Origin: Zhongshania aquimaris
GTDB taxonomy: Bacteria > Pseudomonadota > Gammaproteobacteria > Pseudomonadales > Spongiibacteraceae
Reading direction: 5' to 3'
DNA: 64,000 nt
NCBI RefSeq assembly: GCF_019312595.1
Contig: NZ_JAHWDQ010000001.1
Location: 620,001-684,000, forward strand
Shown here: in pieces, positions 1 through 8,985 of the stretch
Position numbering within the stretch: position 1 is the first letter of the stretch
Layout: each line of letters begins with the position of its first letter
The notes under the pieces: model-generated
The model's database searches: none
What the model saw: only the letters and a program-made list of their open reading frames with translations
What the model was told of the DNA's origin: nothing
Program-made: the position numbers and the translations under genes

Positions 1-1
1 T

Positions 2-370
2 CATTGGACGCTATTGAAATACCTGGGCCGAAACGACGTGCCCTTATTATTGCGCCCCACTGCGATGCGGCAATACCTGTTCTGGGGTTTACGCTTTCTA
101 AAATTCTACACTCCACAGCGTTTTGACAACGCCATGCGCACCAACTTTGCCTTGTCGTCATAAAGTCTGCAGCGCTTGACCGAAATGCACACCAAGCCGA
201 GTCTAGACTATGAGCACCGCACGACCGGTACCATGAAGGTTTTTCGCAGCCAGACTAGTTTCGACAGAGCGGCAAACGACTGTGAAAAACTGAAGGACTT
301 TGGGCTGTCGTTTGCCCTTACGAATCAACAGCCGGCATTGAACCTAGAATCAGTTCTGAACTGGCAATGC
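2..370 (+). pseudogene. Decayed D-amino acid dehydrogenase (DadA-like) fragment
   Basis: Read in frame from base 2, this stretch gives a FAD-dependent D-amino-acid dehydrogenase-like sequence. It has a hydrophobic WGLRFLKFY segment, then a TAA stop at 161-163, then in the same frame SLQRL, an RTTGTMKVFRSQ segment, FDRAANDCEKLKDFG and a closing LNLESVL. These resemble the DadA order of a substrate-domain helix followed by the beta-rich RGTLQLFR-type part and an EPAL-type motif. The premature stop, the missing N-terminal Rossmann region (outside the window) and the abrupt loss of similarity after about 370 all indicate a broken gene. A downstream TTG could restart 75 residues, but that piece has no FAD-binding site. 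The family call rests on remembered motifs, without alignment. Confidence 0.5.
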
Positions 371-380
371 TATCGGCATG

Positions 381-443
381 TCTCGACGTTGACAGAAAGC
401 TAATCTGCCGACCGAGTTATCCAGAGGTAGTGGCACAGTAGAC
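381..443 (-). pseudogene. 63-bp remnant of the 3' end of a WecA-like gene
   Basis: This segment matches bases 7807-7869, inside the 3' end of the intact WecA-like gene, at 53 of 63 positions without gaps. On the minus strand it reads LCHYLWITRSAD, a TAG stop, then LSVNVE. The intact gene reads LCSYLWITRSADQLSVKVE. The stop and the ten substitutions show an old, diverged and non-functional copy. It abuts the DadA-like fragment tail to tail. Confidence 0.75.
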
Positions 444-939
444 GCATTAAGCGCAACGTCAAGATCGCTGACATGCCATTGGGAGCCAAGGTATCGCGCA
501 GCGCCTGAACGTCATAAGGCTTGCGACTATAATTAACGGCTTTCACCACTCCATCTAACCAACACCTATAGCTCTAACGGTACAACGTTGCAGCGTTTAC
601 ATTTGCTTGCAAGACTCGATCTCTAAAAATATCTTGTCCGCCGCCGCGAGGGTGATGTATAGGAAGGCTATGAACTAAACAGCAACATAACGGCTAGCTT
701 TAGTATTTCTTTGCTCACGACTCATTTCATGTCATCGCCTTAGCCCAAGTCCGCGCAATACAGACCAAGGCGATCGCAAATAAAATTAGCCGCCATCTGG
801 CCCGCATCTAGCCGATATCATCAACACAAAATGACCGAGTCTAAACCTTTTATAACGTGACATTCCCATTGGGGACGGCGAGTATAGAGACTATAAGAAT
901 ATCAACGTACAGCATAAGATAGTTGAGGGGAGAAGCAAT
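444..939. other. Gene-free stretch with possible transposase scrap
   Basis: No credible gene is visible. On the minus strand around 457-534 a short reading resembles the C-terminal part of IS5-type DDE transposases (SRKPYDVQALRDTLAPNG, compare the YD..ALR..L...G pattern). It continues in frame into the WecA-like remnant, which suggests a rearranged junction. The transposase idea rests on about 25 residues and is weak. The last 40 bases hold the strong ribosome binding site (GAGGGGAG) of the following acylase gene; its promoter presumably lies in 800-930. Confidence 0.3.
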
Positions 940-3393
940 ATGCGTATTCACGCGTTAATTATTACCTGCATCAGCCTATTAATCGTGAGCGGCTGCGGCG
1001 GCGGAAGTAGCTCTCGCGGCGCGGATAGCGGCAATGGTGGAGATGGCAACGCTAGCCCACAGTACAACGTGGAAGTGCGTCGCACATCCTTCGGCATCCC
1101 TCATATCAAGGCCAGCAATTACGCCAATATGGGCTACGGCTACGGCTACGTTCATGCACAAGACAACCTCTGCATTCTGGCTGAAGACCTGTTAACCATT
1201 CGCGGTGAACGCGCCAAATATCTGGGCCGCGACGGCACTTACACCATTGTGGCTAATGGCTCCACAGCCAATAACGTTGATTCAGATTTCTTCTGGAAGT
1301 TCATCGCCACCGATGAAGCCATCGCGCCACTAAAAAACAGTGATCAACAGGCGATCGACGCCACTGAGGGCTTCGTGGCTGGCTATAACCGCTACGTGAA
1401 AGAGCTTAACGCTGGCGAGCACCCCGGTCGCCATTTGGCGTGTCGCGATGAGGCCTGGCTTACGAAAATAACCGCGGACGACATGTTCCGCCGATACTTT
1501 CGGCTTACGCTGCTGGCCAGCTCATCTGTGTTTGTAAATGAGGTCTCTCAGGCCAAACCACCGGGGCCAGACAATCTGCCCCTTCCCGTTGACCTGGACG
1601 ATATTCTCGCACTGGACCCCGGGGCCTTGCCGCTCTCAGGCGGACTACCTATTGGCAGTAATATGTATGCGCTAGGGCCCGATGCCGTCAGTGAAGAGTC
1701 CCTGCTATTGGGCAATCCACACTTTCCGTGGACAGGCACCGAACGCCTCTATTTAACGCACCTAGAACTACCCGACGCTGAGATTATGGGCGCATCCTTA
1801 TATGGCGTGCCTGCGGTATTAATCGGTTTCAATGAGCATTTTGCCTGGAGTCATACCGTCTCCACCGCCTACCGCTTTACTTTTTACGAACTGACCCTGA
1901 ACCCAGCAGACCCCACCCAATACCTCTATGACGGCGAAATGCGAGATATGGAGTCGAGCGAGGTATCGATCGACATCTTAGAAGACGACGGCACAAGTAC
2001 TAGCGAAACCCGCACATTGTATCGTTCGCATTACGGCCCCATGCTTGAACTCGCGGTCTCCGGTGTACCAGTGCTTGAATGGTCCCCCCTTAAGGCGTAT
2101 ACCCTGCGCGACGCAAATGCTGAAAACGACAGTCTTATGAACCAGTTTTTTAGCTGGAACAGGGCGCAAAGCTTTGAGGAGTTTGTTGACCTGCACGGCA
2201 GTGTTCTCGGCGTACCGTGGGTCAACACCGCCGCCACTGGCCCCGGTAAACCAGCCTATTACGGCGATGTCACTGTCGTCCCCAATGTCTCTGATGCCAA
2301 GGTACAGACCTGTGGTGCTCTGCCCTTACAAGCCGTGCTGGGACAGCTAATGCCCGGCTTACCCATCCTCGATGGCTCGCGGTCAACCTGCGAATGGGAC
2401 AGCGATGAAGACGCTCCTCGGCCGGGCATTTTTGGACCGGCAAATCTCCCCAAAATCACTCGTAATGACTGGGTCCACAACTGCAACGACAGCTACTGGA
2501 TCAGCAATCCTGCAGAACCACTGACTGGCTTTGCCGCCATCATTGGCGATGAAGGTACCGAGCGCACCCTGCGCACCCGGCTGTGTATGCAGCAAGTCAT
2601 CAAACGTCTGGATGGCAGCGATGGCCGCCCCGGCGACCGCTTTGATTTGGAAACATTGCAGGAAGTCGCGCTGGACAGCGCCGTTCTATCTGAGCAGCTT
2701 GCACGCCCGTCGTTGCTGAGCAGCTATTGTGCCCTGCCGTTGCCACTGCTAAGCACCGGGGGAGCACCGGTAGACACCAGCGCGGCTTGTTCAGTACTCG
2801 CGACGTGGGATGGCAAAAACAATCTAGATTCTGTCGGCGGGCATATCTGGCGTGAATTCTGGCGTAACACTGGTGGACCGTTGCCGATCGCCACCCCTAT
2901 CGATGACCTGCTGTGGTTAACGCCGTTCTCCGCTAGCGACCCAGTTAACACCCCCGCCAGCTTGAACGTACTCAATCCCATTGTGGCCACCGCCTTCGCC
3001 GATGGCATACAGAAAGTCCTCGATTCATCCTTCGAACTAGATACACCGATGGGCCAAATTCAGCACTCGGGAGTGCACGATAGCATCATCCCCATCTTTG
3101 GCGGCGAAGGCTTCGAAGGCTCATTCACCATTGCCAACGCGCGTAGTGGTGGACTAGAAGAAGACGGCTACAACATCACTTATGGCAACAGCTACATCCA
3201 AACTGTTACATGGGATAATGCCGGTAACCCAGTTGCCGAGGGCTTCATCACCTACTCCCAATCTGCCGATCCAGCCTCGCCGTATTATAAGAATATGACC
3301 GAGGCCTATTCCGCCAAGCAGTGGATCAAATTCCCCTATTTAGAAGCAGATATCGCAGCAGACACCGTCGAAACACTTAATTTATCGGAATAA
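940..3393 (+). CDS. Penicillin acylase family (Ntn-hydrolase) lipoprotein
   Basis: The protein belongs to the penicillin/acyl-homoserine-lactone acylase family (S45), amidohydrolases that cut themselves into alpha and beta subunits. It opens with a lipoprotein signal (LLIVSGC lipobox, Cys19) followed by a Gly/Ser linker, so it should be membrane-anchored, probably periplasmic or outer membrane. The alpha part carries the family segment FGIPHIKA and YGYGYVHAQDNL near residues 50-80. The autocatalytic site is visible as PIGSNMYAL, placing the N-terminal nucleophile at Ser240. The beta part continues with LLLGNPHFPW and NEHFAWSHTV. The length of 817 aa is normal for the family. A GAGGGGAG ribosome binding site precedes the ATG, and a terminator follows. 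The gene stands alone. The substrate (AHL, cyclic lipopeptide or beta-lactam) cannot be told from sequence. Confidence 0.9.
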   Translation: MRIHALIITCISLLIVSGCGGGSSSRGADSGNGGDGNASPQYNVEVRRTSFGIPHIKASNYANMGYGYGYVHAQDNLCILAEDLLTIRGERAKYLGRDGTYTIVANGSTANNVDSDFFWKFIATDEAIAPLKNSDQQAIDATEGFVAGYNRYVKELNAGEHPGRHLACRDEAWLTKITADDMFRRYFRLTLLASSSVFVNEVSQAKPPGPDNLPLPVDLDDILALDPGALPLSGGLPIGSNMYALGPDAVSEESLLLGNPHFPWTGTERLYLTHLELPDAEIMGASLYGVPAVLIGFNEHFAWSHTVSTAYRFTFYELTLNPADPTQYLYDGEMRDMESSEVSIDILEDDGTSTSETRTLYRSHYGPMLELAVSGVPVLEWSPLKAYTLRDANAENDSLMNQFFSWNRAQSFEEFVDLHGSVLGVPWVNTAATGPGKPAYYGDVTVVPNVSDAKVQTCGALPLQAVLGQLMPGLPILDGSRSTCEWDSDEDAPRPGIFGPANLPKITRNDWVHNCNDSYWISNPAEPLTGFAAIIGDEGTERTLRTRLCMQQVIKRLDGSDGRPGDRFDLETLQEVALDSAVLSEQLARPSLLSSYCALPLPLLSTGGAPVDTSAACSVLATWDGKNNLDSVGGHIWREFWRNTGGPLPIATPIDDLLWLTPFSASDPVNTPASLNVLNPIVATAFADGIQKVLDSSFELDTPMGQIQHSGVHDSIIPIFGGEGFEGSFTIANARSGGLEEDGYNITYGNSYIQTVTWDNAGNPVAEGFITYSQSADPASPYYKNMTEAYSAKQWIKFPYLEADIAADTVETLNLSE

Positions 3394-3425
3394 ATTTTAC
3401 GACATCGGCAGCCGTCTGAAGCACC

Positions 3426-3455
3426 AGCCGTCGGAGATCCACCCGACGGCTTTTT
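3426..3455 (+). terminator. Rho-independent terminator after the acylase gene
   Basis: A 9-bp perfect stem (AGCCGTCGG at 3426-3434, CCGACGGCT at 3443-3451) with an 8-nt loop runs into TTTT. It lies about 30 bases after the acylase stop codon. Confidence 0.85.
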
Positions 3456-3456
3456 A

Positions 3457-4436
3457 CAGTAGCCTAACATTGAGCTGTCCCCAATAAACGCATCCACCGC
3501 CAGTTAAGGACCAAACTCCAAAGGTTTACGGCAAATTGACAAAAATCAAAGTTGAGAACGATGGCAGTAATAATGAATAGCTGGGGATTTGAAGATGAGT
3601 GAACGTATAATCTGGACCTTAGTCTGGGTACCGCAAGGTCCCTGAGATTTGAGGCTGAGATGGGTCTGCCAAGACCTCCAATATCGGGTACACACCGTTC
3701 CCTTCGAAAATCGCGCGTCCCACCATCTCTGACATTAACAGTTTGAGCAAGCACCATCTTACCGCGGAGAGCTCACGCTTGCCTGCTGCACCTAGCGCAA
3801 AATCCACCACGCGAATACCAAGCGATACTGGTAGCGAATCGCAAACTCCGCAACGGATTATTGCAACTCTCAAATCTATTGAGATGCTCGCTCTACCTTG
3901 ATGGTTTTTGCAGACTTCCGAAAAACAAGATAACGGCCTTACCCACTGGATGAATTCTCGCCGTCAACAGCTGGAAAGTGTTCTGGGCCGGCACTCGCAG
4001 CAGACCGTTTCACCGCTGCTATTGATGACCGATGTTTTGCACCTGGCCAAGCTTCGCTTTTTTTGCCCCCGTCTAAGAACCGAAGCTTACGCTCCAAGCG
4101 TGCCATTAATCGGCCAAAAAGCTTCCACCGATCAAGTAGCGCATTCCTCTCCAACCTGCCTCACTGTGTTAAGGTGTCCCTCAAGCGAAGGTGGCAGACA
4201 GGAAATAATACTCAGCGGTAAGCTATTGATCAGCTTTGAATAACCACTGCACCGAGCGAACCATCTATTTTACAAGAAGGATAATTTTCCGGTTTGCCGG
4301 TGCCTGCCGAGGCAAGAGTCCTTAAAGCGAGAATATTTACACAATCAACTCGTCGATGATCGCGATGGCGGCAAATTGAACGCCATAGCGCCGGCAATGA
4401 AGCTTGTCGGCGGAAATACTGGCGCAAACAACTTAC
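3457..4436. other. About 1 kb without a convincing gene
   Basis: Several open frames of 60-110 codons exist on both strands, but they overlap one another, have no ribosome binding sites and no recognisable motifs. I see no RNA gene and no complete mobile element. The stretch looks like decayed sequence, in keeping with the pseudogene pieces at the left edge of the window. Confidence 0.5.
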
Positions 4437-4721
4437 CTAGTTCACTCGATCGTGGCGGAAACTGCGACGTGTTTTATCGACGGGTTCACCCTGCACTTCT
4501 TCAAATGCCGCAATTTCGGTCTCAGCAACAGTATTGCGCTCTAAATAAGGGCGATATTTATCAAGGCGACGCTCCCCAGCATTTTGGCTGATCGCAGTTG
4601 GCCCCAAAGCAGATTCCTTTTCATAGGACAGTTCGGTCAGAAATGGGGGTTTGGCCTGAACCGAGACGGCAAATAATGCGCTCGCAGCGAGTACGCCAAA
4701 AAGTTTAACCGCTTTCATCAT
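4437..4721 (-). CDS. Small secreted protein, unknown function
   Basis: A 94-residue protein with a clear Sec signal peptide: MMKAVK, a hydrophobic core, and an AVSVQA cleavage site before KPPFL. The mature part of about 70 residues is charged and ends in a basic tail (KTRRSFRHDRVN). It has no cysteine and no known motif. A strong GAGGAG ribosome binding site sits just before the tandem ATGATG start, which supports a real gene. It stands alone between two gene-poor stretches. I do not recognise the family. Confidence 0.65.
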   Translation of the reverse strand: MMKAVKLFGVLAASALFAVSVQAKPPFLTELSYEKESALGPTAISQNAGERRLDKYRPYLERNTVAETEIAAFEEVQGEPVDKTRRSFRHDRVN

Positions 4722-4978
4722 TACAGCTCCTCTTTACTTGGTAACAGCTGGCATTATAGGTGCTGAGCCATTGATTCGCTTATAGATTGCGCGGTAATTG
4801 GTGATAGGTTTTAGTGATCACGTGCAGACACTATCTCAAGCATTTTTTGTGGCCCTACCGACTCTGACTGATAGCGGGCCACAAGTTCCTAATTACCACT
4901 TCTGTTGTTTGGCCTCATAATTGCAACTCCCCTACTTAAATGACCGGTGATCGCTGGAAATGCAGTGGTGGTGGATTT

Positions 4979-5545
4979 ATGAGTAATATAGATAGCAATA
5001 ATCAAAGTCTTAGTGCAGCGAATTGCACCCGGAAGGTACTGATCCTGCTTTCAGCGCTCTTTTTTAGTGCAAATTCTCTCTCGGAGGAAGCGTCCTCCGC
5101 CATAGTTACGCCCTCAACCGCACCCGCGACAGAAATTCAATTAGTTGAAAAAGACACCGATGTGTTTTACCTGGAAGCCAAACTGGGCAATAGCGCTGCA
5201 TCCGAATTCCTTTTTGACACCGGCTCAGGATACCTGGCCATCAATGTAAAAGTTCTTGACCGCTTGAAGTCAGAGGGTGATGCCCAATACCGACGCTCTA
5301 TTCGCGCCCGGCTAGCCAGCGGCGCAATCAATTCGCTCGCGGTGTATTCCATTGCCAGTTTGGATTTGGGCGGCGGATGTGTGCTGCACGATGTGGAAGC
5401 GGCCATACTGCCAGGCTCCACCCGCAACATTTTGGGAATGAATGTGCTCAAAATGGTGGACAGTTTTAGCGTCTCCTTTAAACCCGCCAAACTGGTATTG
5501 AGCGGTTGCGGTCAGCCTGCTCCTGAGGTTGTTGCAACGCTGTGA
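4979..5545 (+). CDS. Periplasmic retropepsin-like aspartic protease domain protein
   Basis: The protein has an N-terminal hydrophobic signal segment (VLILLSALFFSANSLS) and then a single retropepsin-type domain. The catalytic motif FDTGSGYLAIN and a later ILGMNVLKMVDSFSVSF segment match the D[TS]G ... hydrophobic-hydrophobic-G (flap and ILG) pattern of clan AA clusters such as TIGR02281. Two further cysteines (GGCVLHD and LSGCGQ) could pair in the periplasm. The length of about 189 residues is typical of single-domain bacterial retropepsin-like proteins, which act as dimers. An upstream ATG at 4940 is in frame but has no ribosome binding site; the ATG at 4979 follows GGTGGTGG and is preferred. 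No partner gene is adjacent. Protease activity is inferred. Confidence 0.7.
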   Translation: MSNIDSNNQSLSAANCTRKVLILLSALFFSANSLSEEASSAIVTPSTAPATEIQLVEKDTDVFYLEAKLGNSAASEFLFDTGSGYLAINVKVLDRLKSEGDAQYRRSIRARLASGAINSLAVYSIASLDLGGGCVLHDVEAAILPGSTRNILGMNVLKMVDSFSVSFKPAKLVLSGCGQPAPEVVATL

Positions 5546-6080
5546 AACGTTCTGTTATTTAAACGCAATTCAGATCTACCAATAAAATAGCGAACAAATC
5601 TAGCGCTTAAGTGGGCTTATTTTCACATTCAAAAAATCATCCCTGGAAACAAACCCGCTCAGTGTAAAAGGCAGTTTGCTAGCTGCATTGTAGCCGATCC
5701 GAAACACTGGCTTACTTTCCGTTTTTAACAAGAGAAGCTACCACCGATTTAGGCTTTTGCAGCAACAACACGCACATGAAATCACTTTTCAATAGCGCAA
5801 TAGAGGGCCTAAGCCTCGGTCGACAACTCAATAATGCTGACTCACCTTGTCGTCATACGTTGATGGATTTTACAACTGTACGCAAACTCAGGCAGTGCGA
5901 ATACCAAACTGATAATCTACGAACACCTAGCCGCTTAACATGTGTCCGTCTTATCGGATGACAGTCATGCAAAAGACGCGCGACCGGGTGGTACGTTGGA
6001 AAAGAAGCGCAATATATATAAAAATACTACATCTGAAGTGTTTCAAAAACCTCGCAACCCGATTTTAGAATTAAAAGTAA
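5546..6080. other. Gene-free stretch
   Basis: No reading frame here has a ribosome binding site, a signal peptide or a recognisable motif. No tRNA, repeat or hairpin terminator with a T-run was found after the preceding gene. Confidence 0.5.
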
Positions 6081-6275
6081 TTGGTGCAACATCTACTCTT
6101 TTCGATCGCAGTTTCGTTCTTGTTTTCTTGCAGTAGTATCCGAGCCGATGCCAGCCAGCTTACTCTCTATACCGCTCATCTCCGTCAAAATGGAAAGGAT
6201 CCGTCACAAGAAAGGAGTTTTGATCATATTGAAGAACCAAAGGCACAAACTTTTTCCCAAGGAAATGAGTCTTAA
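6081..6275 (+). pseudogene. Possible N-terminal remnant of a solute-binding protein
   Basis: This short frame has a good signal peptide (LLFSIAVSFLFSCSSIRADA) followed by SQLTLYTAHL, the kind of first strand seen in periplasmic family 3 solute-binding proteins. It then loses resemblance and stops after 64 codons. It lies directly upstream of a membrane diguanylate cyclase, where such sensory binding proteins sometimes occur. It may be the stub of a decayed gene, or a genuine small secreted peptide. The evidence is slight. Confidence 0.25.
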
Positions 6276-6434
6276 AAAAATACTGGGTTGCAATACAAGA
6301 CCTAAGCATGACAAGTACATCTTTTTTTCATTGCTTCTTAGTGGTGAGAGAATGATCTTTTGCTAAGCTGAAGTTAGTGGAAACAATAAATATAAGCTCT
6401 GCTGAGCCGACCAACTCATATACAGGCGTTTACA

Positions 6435-7595
6435 ATGGATATGATCCGACTTTTCGACATTCGCACCATATTTTTATTGTTGCCGCTCACCGCCATGCTT
6501 CTAGGACTCGTACTCTGGCTCGGGCCTAGGCGCGATCGGAACGAAGGCTTGCAACGCTGGATTATTGGCCTCGTCTGCGTGGGGGTATCATGGTCGCTGA
6601 TGGCAACGCGTGGGCATCTCCACCCTGCAATATCAGTCGCCTTTGCCGATGGATTGATGGTGGCCGCGCTGTCTGCACAGGCCGGCGCATTTTATGAGTT
6701 TAAATATCAACGCCCACCCTCTCGCATGACATTAATACCTGCCGTCGTTCTATTTCTCATATTCCTCACCACCCCGCTGAGCTACCGCACGTACTCCCTT
6801 CTCGGCTCCTTCACGATCTCTGTACCGCTGCTGATAATGGGATATCTTTCTTGGGGGCTAGGCAAGACCGCAGCAAGAATTCCGATGGCAGTATTTTACA
6901 CATTAGGAGGATTTCTACTTCAAGCACGGGCATTACATATCTGGTTTTCAACAGAAACTAACTTAAATTTTTTTACCGCGCACCCTCTGCACGTTCTCAC
7001 CTTCTTGAATTCGTTTGCCATGACCATCAGCGGCAGTATCGGCTTCCTAGAATTACAACGCTGGCGAGCCGAAAAAAGCATTCGGCACTATGCCATGCAT
7101 GACGACCTTACCGGCCTTTTAAACCGACGTGCGTTCTTTAAACTCGCGCAACGGGAACTGGGCCGTGCCAAACAAAAACACTCAGCAATGGCTGTTATGA
7201 TGCTTGACATAGACCATTTCAAACGGATCAACGACAATTACGGCCACTTTACCGGCGACATAGCGCTAATCGAAATAGCCAATGCATTTCACCAATGTTT
7301 ACGAGAAGCAGACCTGCTTTGCCGGTCGGGCGGAGAGGAATTTATGGTCCTTCTCGTGGGTGTATCAAAAGAGTCAGCTTTAGAAATTGCTGAACGTATT
7401 TGTGACAGCGTAAGTAAGCTGAAAATAAAGGGGGTGGAACACGCCGTCACACTGAGCATCGGCCTCACTATGTGCGATGCTTCTTGCGATAAATCAATTG
7501 ACGAAGGGTTGCAAAAAGCTGACGAAGCGTTATACAAAGCAAAACATAGTGGCCGCAACCGAGTTATCGTAGCAGAGGAGAACCTCGAACGTTAG
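6435..7595 (+). CDS. Membrane-bound diguanylate cyclase (7TM-type sensor + GGDEF)
   Basis: The enzyme would make the second messenger c-di-GMP from two GTP. The first 210 residues form about seven hydrophobic membrane segments with short loops, a putative integral sensor. From about residue 220 a complete GGDEF domain follows, beginning DDLTGLLNRRAFF and containing DIDHFKRINDNYGH. The active-site signature is SGGEEF (GGEEF at about residue 298), which is compatible with activity. READ, five residues before it, is an inhibitory I-site (RxxD), so product feedback is likely. The domain closes with ADEALYKAKHSGRN. No effector or two-component partner is adjacent; two other c-di-GMP genes occur at 47.9 and 50.3 kb. 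Confidence 0.92.
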   Translation: MDMIRLFDIRTIFLLLPLTAMLLGLVLWLGPRRDRNEGLQRWIIGLVCVGVSWSLMATRGHLHPAISVAFADGLMVAALSAQAGAFYEFKYQRPPSRMTLIPAVVLFLIFLTTPLSYRTYSLLGSFTISVPLLIMGYLSWGLGKTAARIPMAVFYTLGGFLLQARALHIWFSTETNLNFFTAHPLHVLTFLNSFAMTISGSIGFLELQRWRAEKSIRHYAMHDDLTGLLNRRAFFKLAQRELGRAKQKHSAMAVMMLDIDHFKRINDNYGHFTGDIALIEIANAFHQCLREADLLCRSGGEEFMVLLVGVSKESALEIAERICDSVSKLKIKGVEHAVTLSIGLTMCDASCDKSIDEGLQKADEALYKAKHSGRNRVIVAEENLER

Positions 7596-7613
7596 AACTG
7601 AAAGTGCTTGCCA

Positions 7614-7642
7614 TCGCCCAAACAAACTGCGCGTCTGGGCGA
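7614..7642. terminator. Hairpin between convergent genes, possible terminator
   Basis: A 7-bp stem (TCGCCCA at 7614-7620, TGGGCGA at 7636-7642) with a 15-nt loop lies between the diguanylate cyclase gene and the end of the converging wecA-like gene. No T-run follows on either strand, so termination is uncertain. Confidence 0.35.
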
Positions 7643-7762
7643 CATAGCTCCATTCTGAGGATGAACTAAGAATATATGCATCAAATGGAACAAGCTGTAG
7701 AGGCCCCAGAAGAAGCCACCACTTTGCCATGCACCTTATAACAACGAACTTAGTACAGAATT

Positions 7763-8833
7763 TTAAGCACTTTTACGAGCGTAACGAGTAGACAGTGACA
7801 GTAATTTCTCGACTTTCACAGAAAGCTGATCTGCCGACCGTGTTATCCAGAGATAGCTGCACAAAAAACCCAAGTAGATAACAAACGCCACCCACTCAGG
7901 GAGATTACTTTGAACTAGCTTTACCCCAAGTAGAGCAAAAAGCAGGGTACTTAACTGCAACACAAACGCCACACTGTTAGTCGACATACCCGCATCTTTT
8001 AAAATGTGATGCATATGGTCTCTGCCCGCCAATGCAGGAGAGCGCCCTGCTAGTCGCCTACGGACAATTACGCCAGCGGTGTCAAACAAGGGTATACCGA
8101 GTAGATACAGTGCCGTTATTGGATGAATCACACCGCTTTGCGCTAGGTCGATCATTATCCAAACGACGGCGAAACCTAGGGCGCCGCTGCCCGCATCACC
8201 TAGAAAAATTCTCGCTTTACTATTCCAAGGAAAACGTGAATTGAAGAGCATAAAGGCAAAAAGTGACGCCGAAATGACGGCAGTTACCAGCGCCTGAATT
8301 TCCAAGCCAGCCTCAGCAGAGAGAAAACACATGATCAACATCGGAATAAAAACCATACCCGACGCAAGCCCATCGAGACCATCGATAAGGTTGAGTGCAT
8401 TGATGCCGCTTGCGACAGCAAACATGGTTGCACCCAAGCCCATTAGGCCAAGGTAAACTACCCCAAGTCCGAGCAAATCCCCCAAAGACGACAGCACATT
8501 ACCAGCGACGAGAGCCATCATTAAGCCAGCCAGCATATGAGCGATGAAGCGAACCCGATAGTCTATGCCGAAACGATCGTCAAACAGCCCCAGCGCGACA
8601 ACTACAGAGCTGATTATGGGTAGCCAGAAATAAGACGAGTCCCAGAATGAAGGAACCAGCAACAATGCCAACATACCAATTTGAATGGCCAGCCCGCCAA
8701 CAAGAGGAGTCGGTTTAGTATGCTGCTTACGCCCGCCGGGATGATCTAACAAGCCGATAAGCGGGGCAAATTTGATAAGTAAAAACAACGAACCAAAACA
8801 CAGCGAGAACGCGACGAGTACAATCTCAGTCAT
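7763..8833 (-). CDS. wecA: WecA-type undecaprenyl-phosphate sugar-1-phosphate transferase
   Basis: This integral membrane enzyme of the MraY/WecA family would start the repeat unit by moving a HexNAc-1-phosphate (probably GlcNAc-1-P) from its UDP-sugar onto undecaprenyl phosphate at the inner face of the membrane. The 356-residue protein has about eleven membrane segments. The family motifs are all present: GLFDDRFGID near residue 86, NLIDGLDGLA near 153, IFLGDAGSG near 213 and GRDHMHHIL near 275. It is the last gene of the minus-strand polysaccharide locus, 150 bp after the Wzb-like gene. Transfer of GlcNAc rather than another HexNAc is inferred. A degenerate copy of its last 60 bp occurs at 381-443. 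Confidence 0.9.
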   Translation of the reverse strand: MTEIVLVAFSLCFGSLFLLIKFAPLIGLLDHPGGRKQHTKPTPLVGGLAIQIGMLALLLVPSFWDSSYFWLPIISSVVVALGLFDDRFGIDYRVRFIAHMLAGLMMALVAGNVLSSLGDLLGLGVVYLGLMGLGATMFAVASGINALNLIDGLDGLASGMVFIPMLIMCFLSAEAGLEIQALVTAVISASLFAFMLFNSRFPWNSKARIFLGDAGSGALGFAVVWIMIDLAQSGVIHPITALYLLGIPLFDTAGVIVRRRLAGRSPALAGRDHMHHILKDAGMSTNSVAFVLQLSTLLFALLGVKLVQSNLPEWVAFVIYLGFLCSYLWITRSADQLSVKVEKLLSLSTRYARKSA

Positions 8834-8985
8834 AGTCCACCTATATATTTATTATTATTGCTCTTTTAAGAATTCCAGCTCTAGAGGCAGAGACTCAAGT
8901 TCCCAAAATGCTTGGATAAAGACATAGTAACTGCGATCAGGGTATTAATAAAGTTACAATTTGTCACTTTTGTGACACATATCGC

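Noticed and set aside
3464-4243. Overlapping open frames of 70-110 codons on both strands
   Set aside because: They lack ribosome binding sites and motifs and overlap each other; best taken as chance frames.
4330-4436. Minus-strand reading DKLHCRRYGVQFAAIAI considered as a decayed GGDEF domain
   Set aside because: Only about 15 residues resemble the motif and the flanking sequence shows no GGDEF features.
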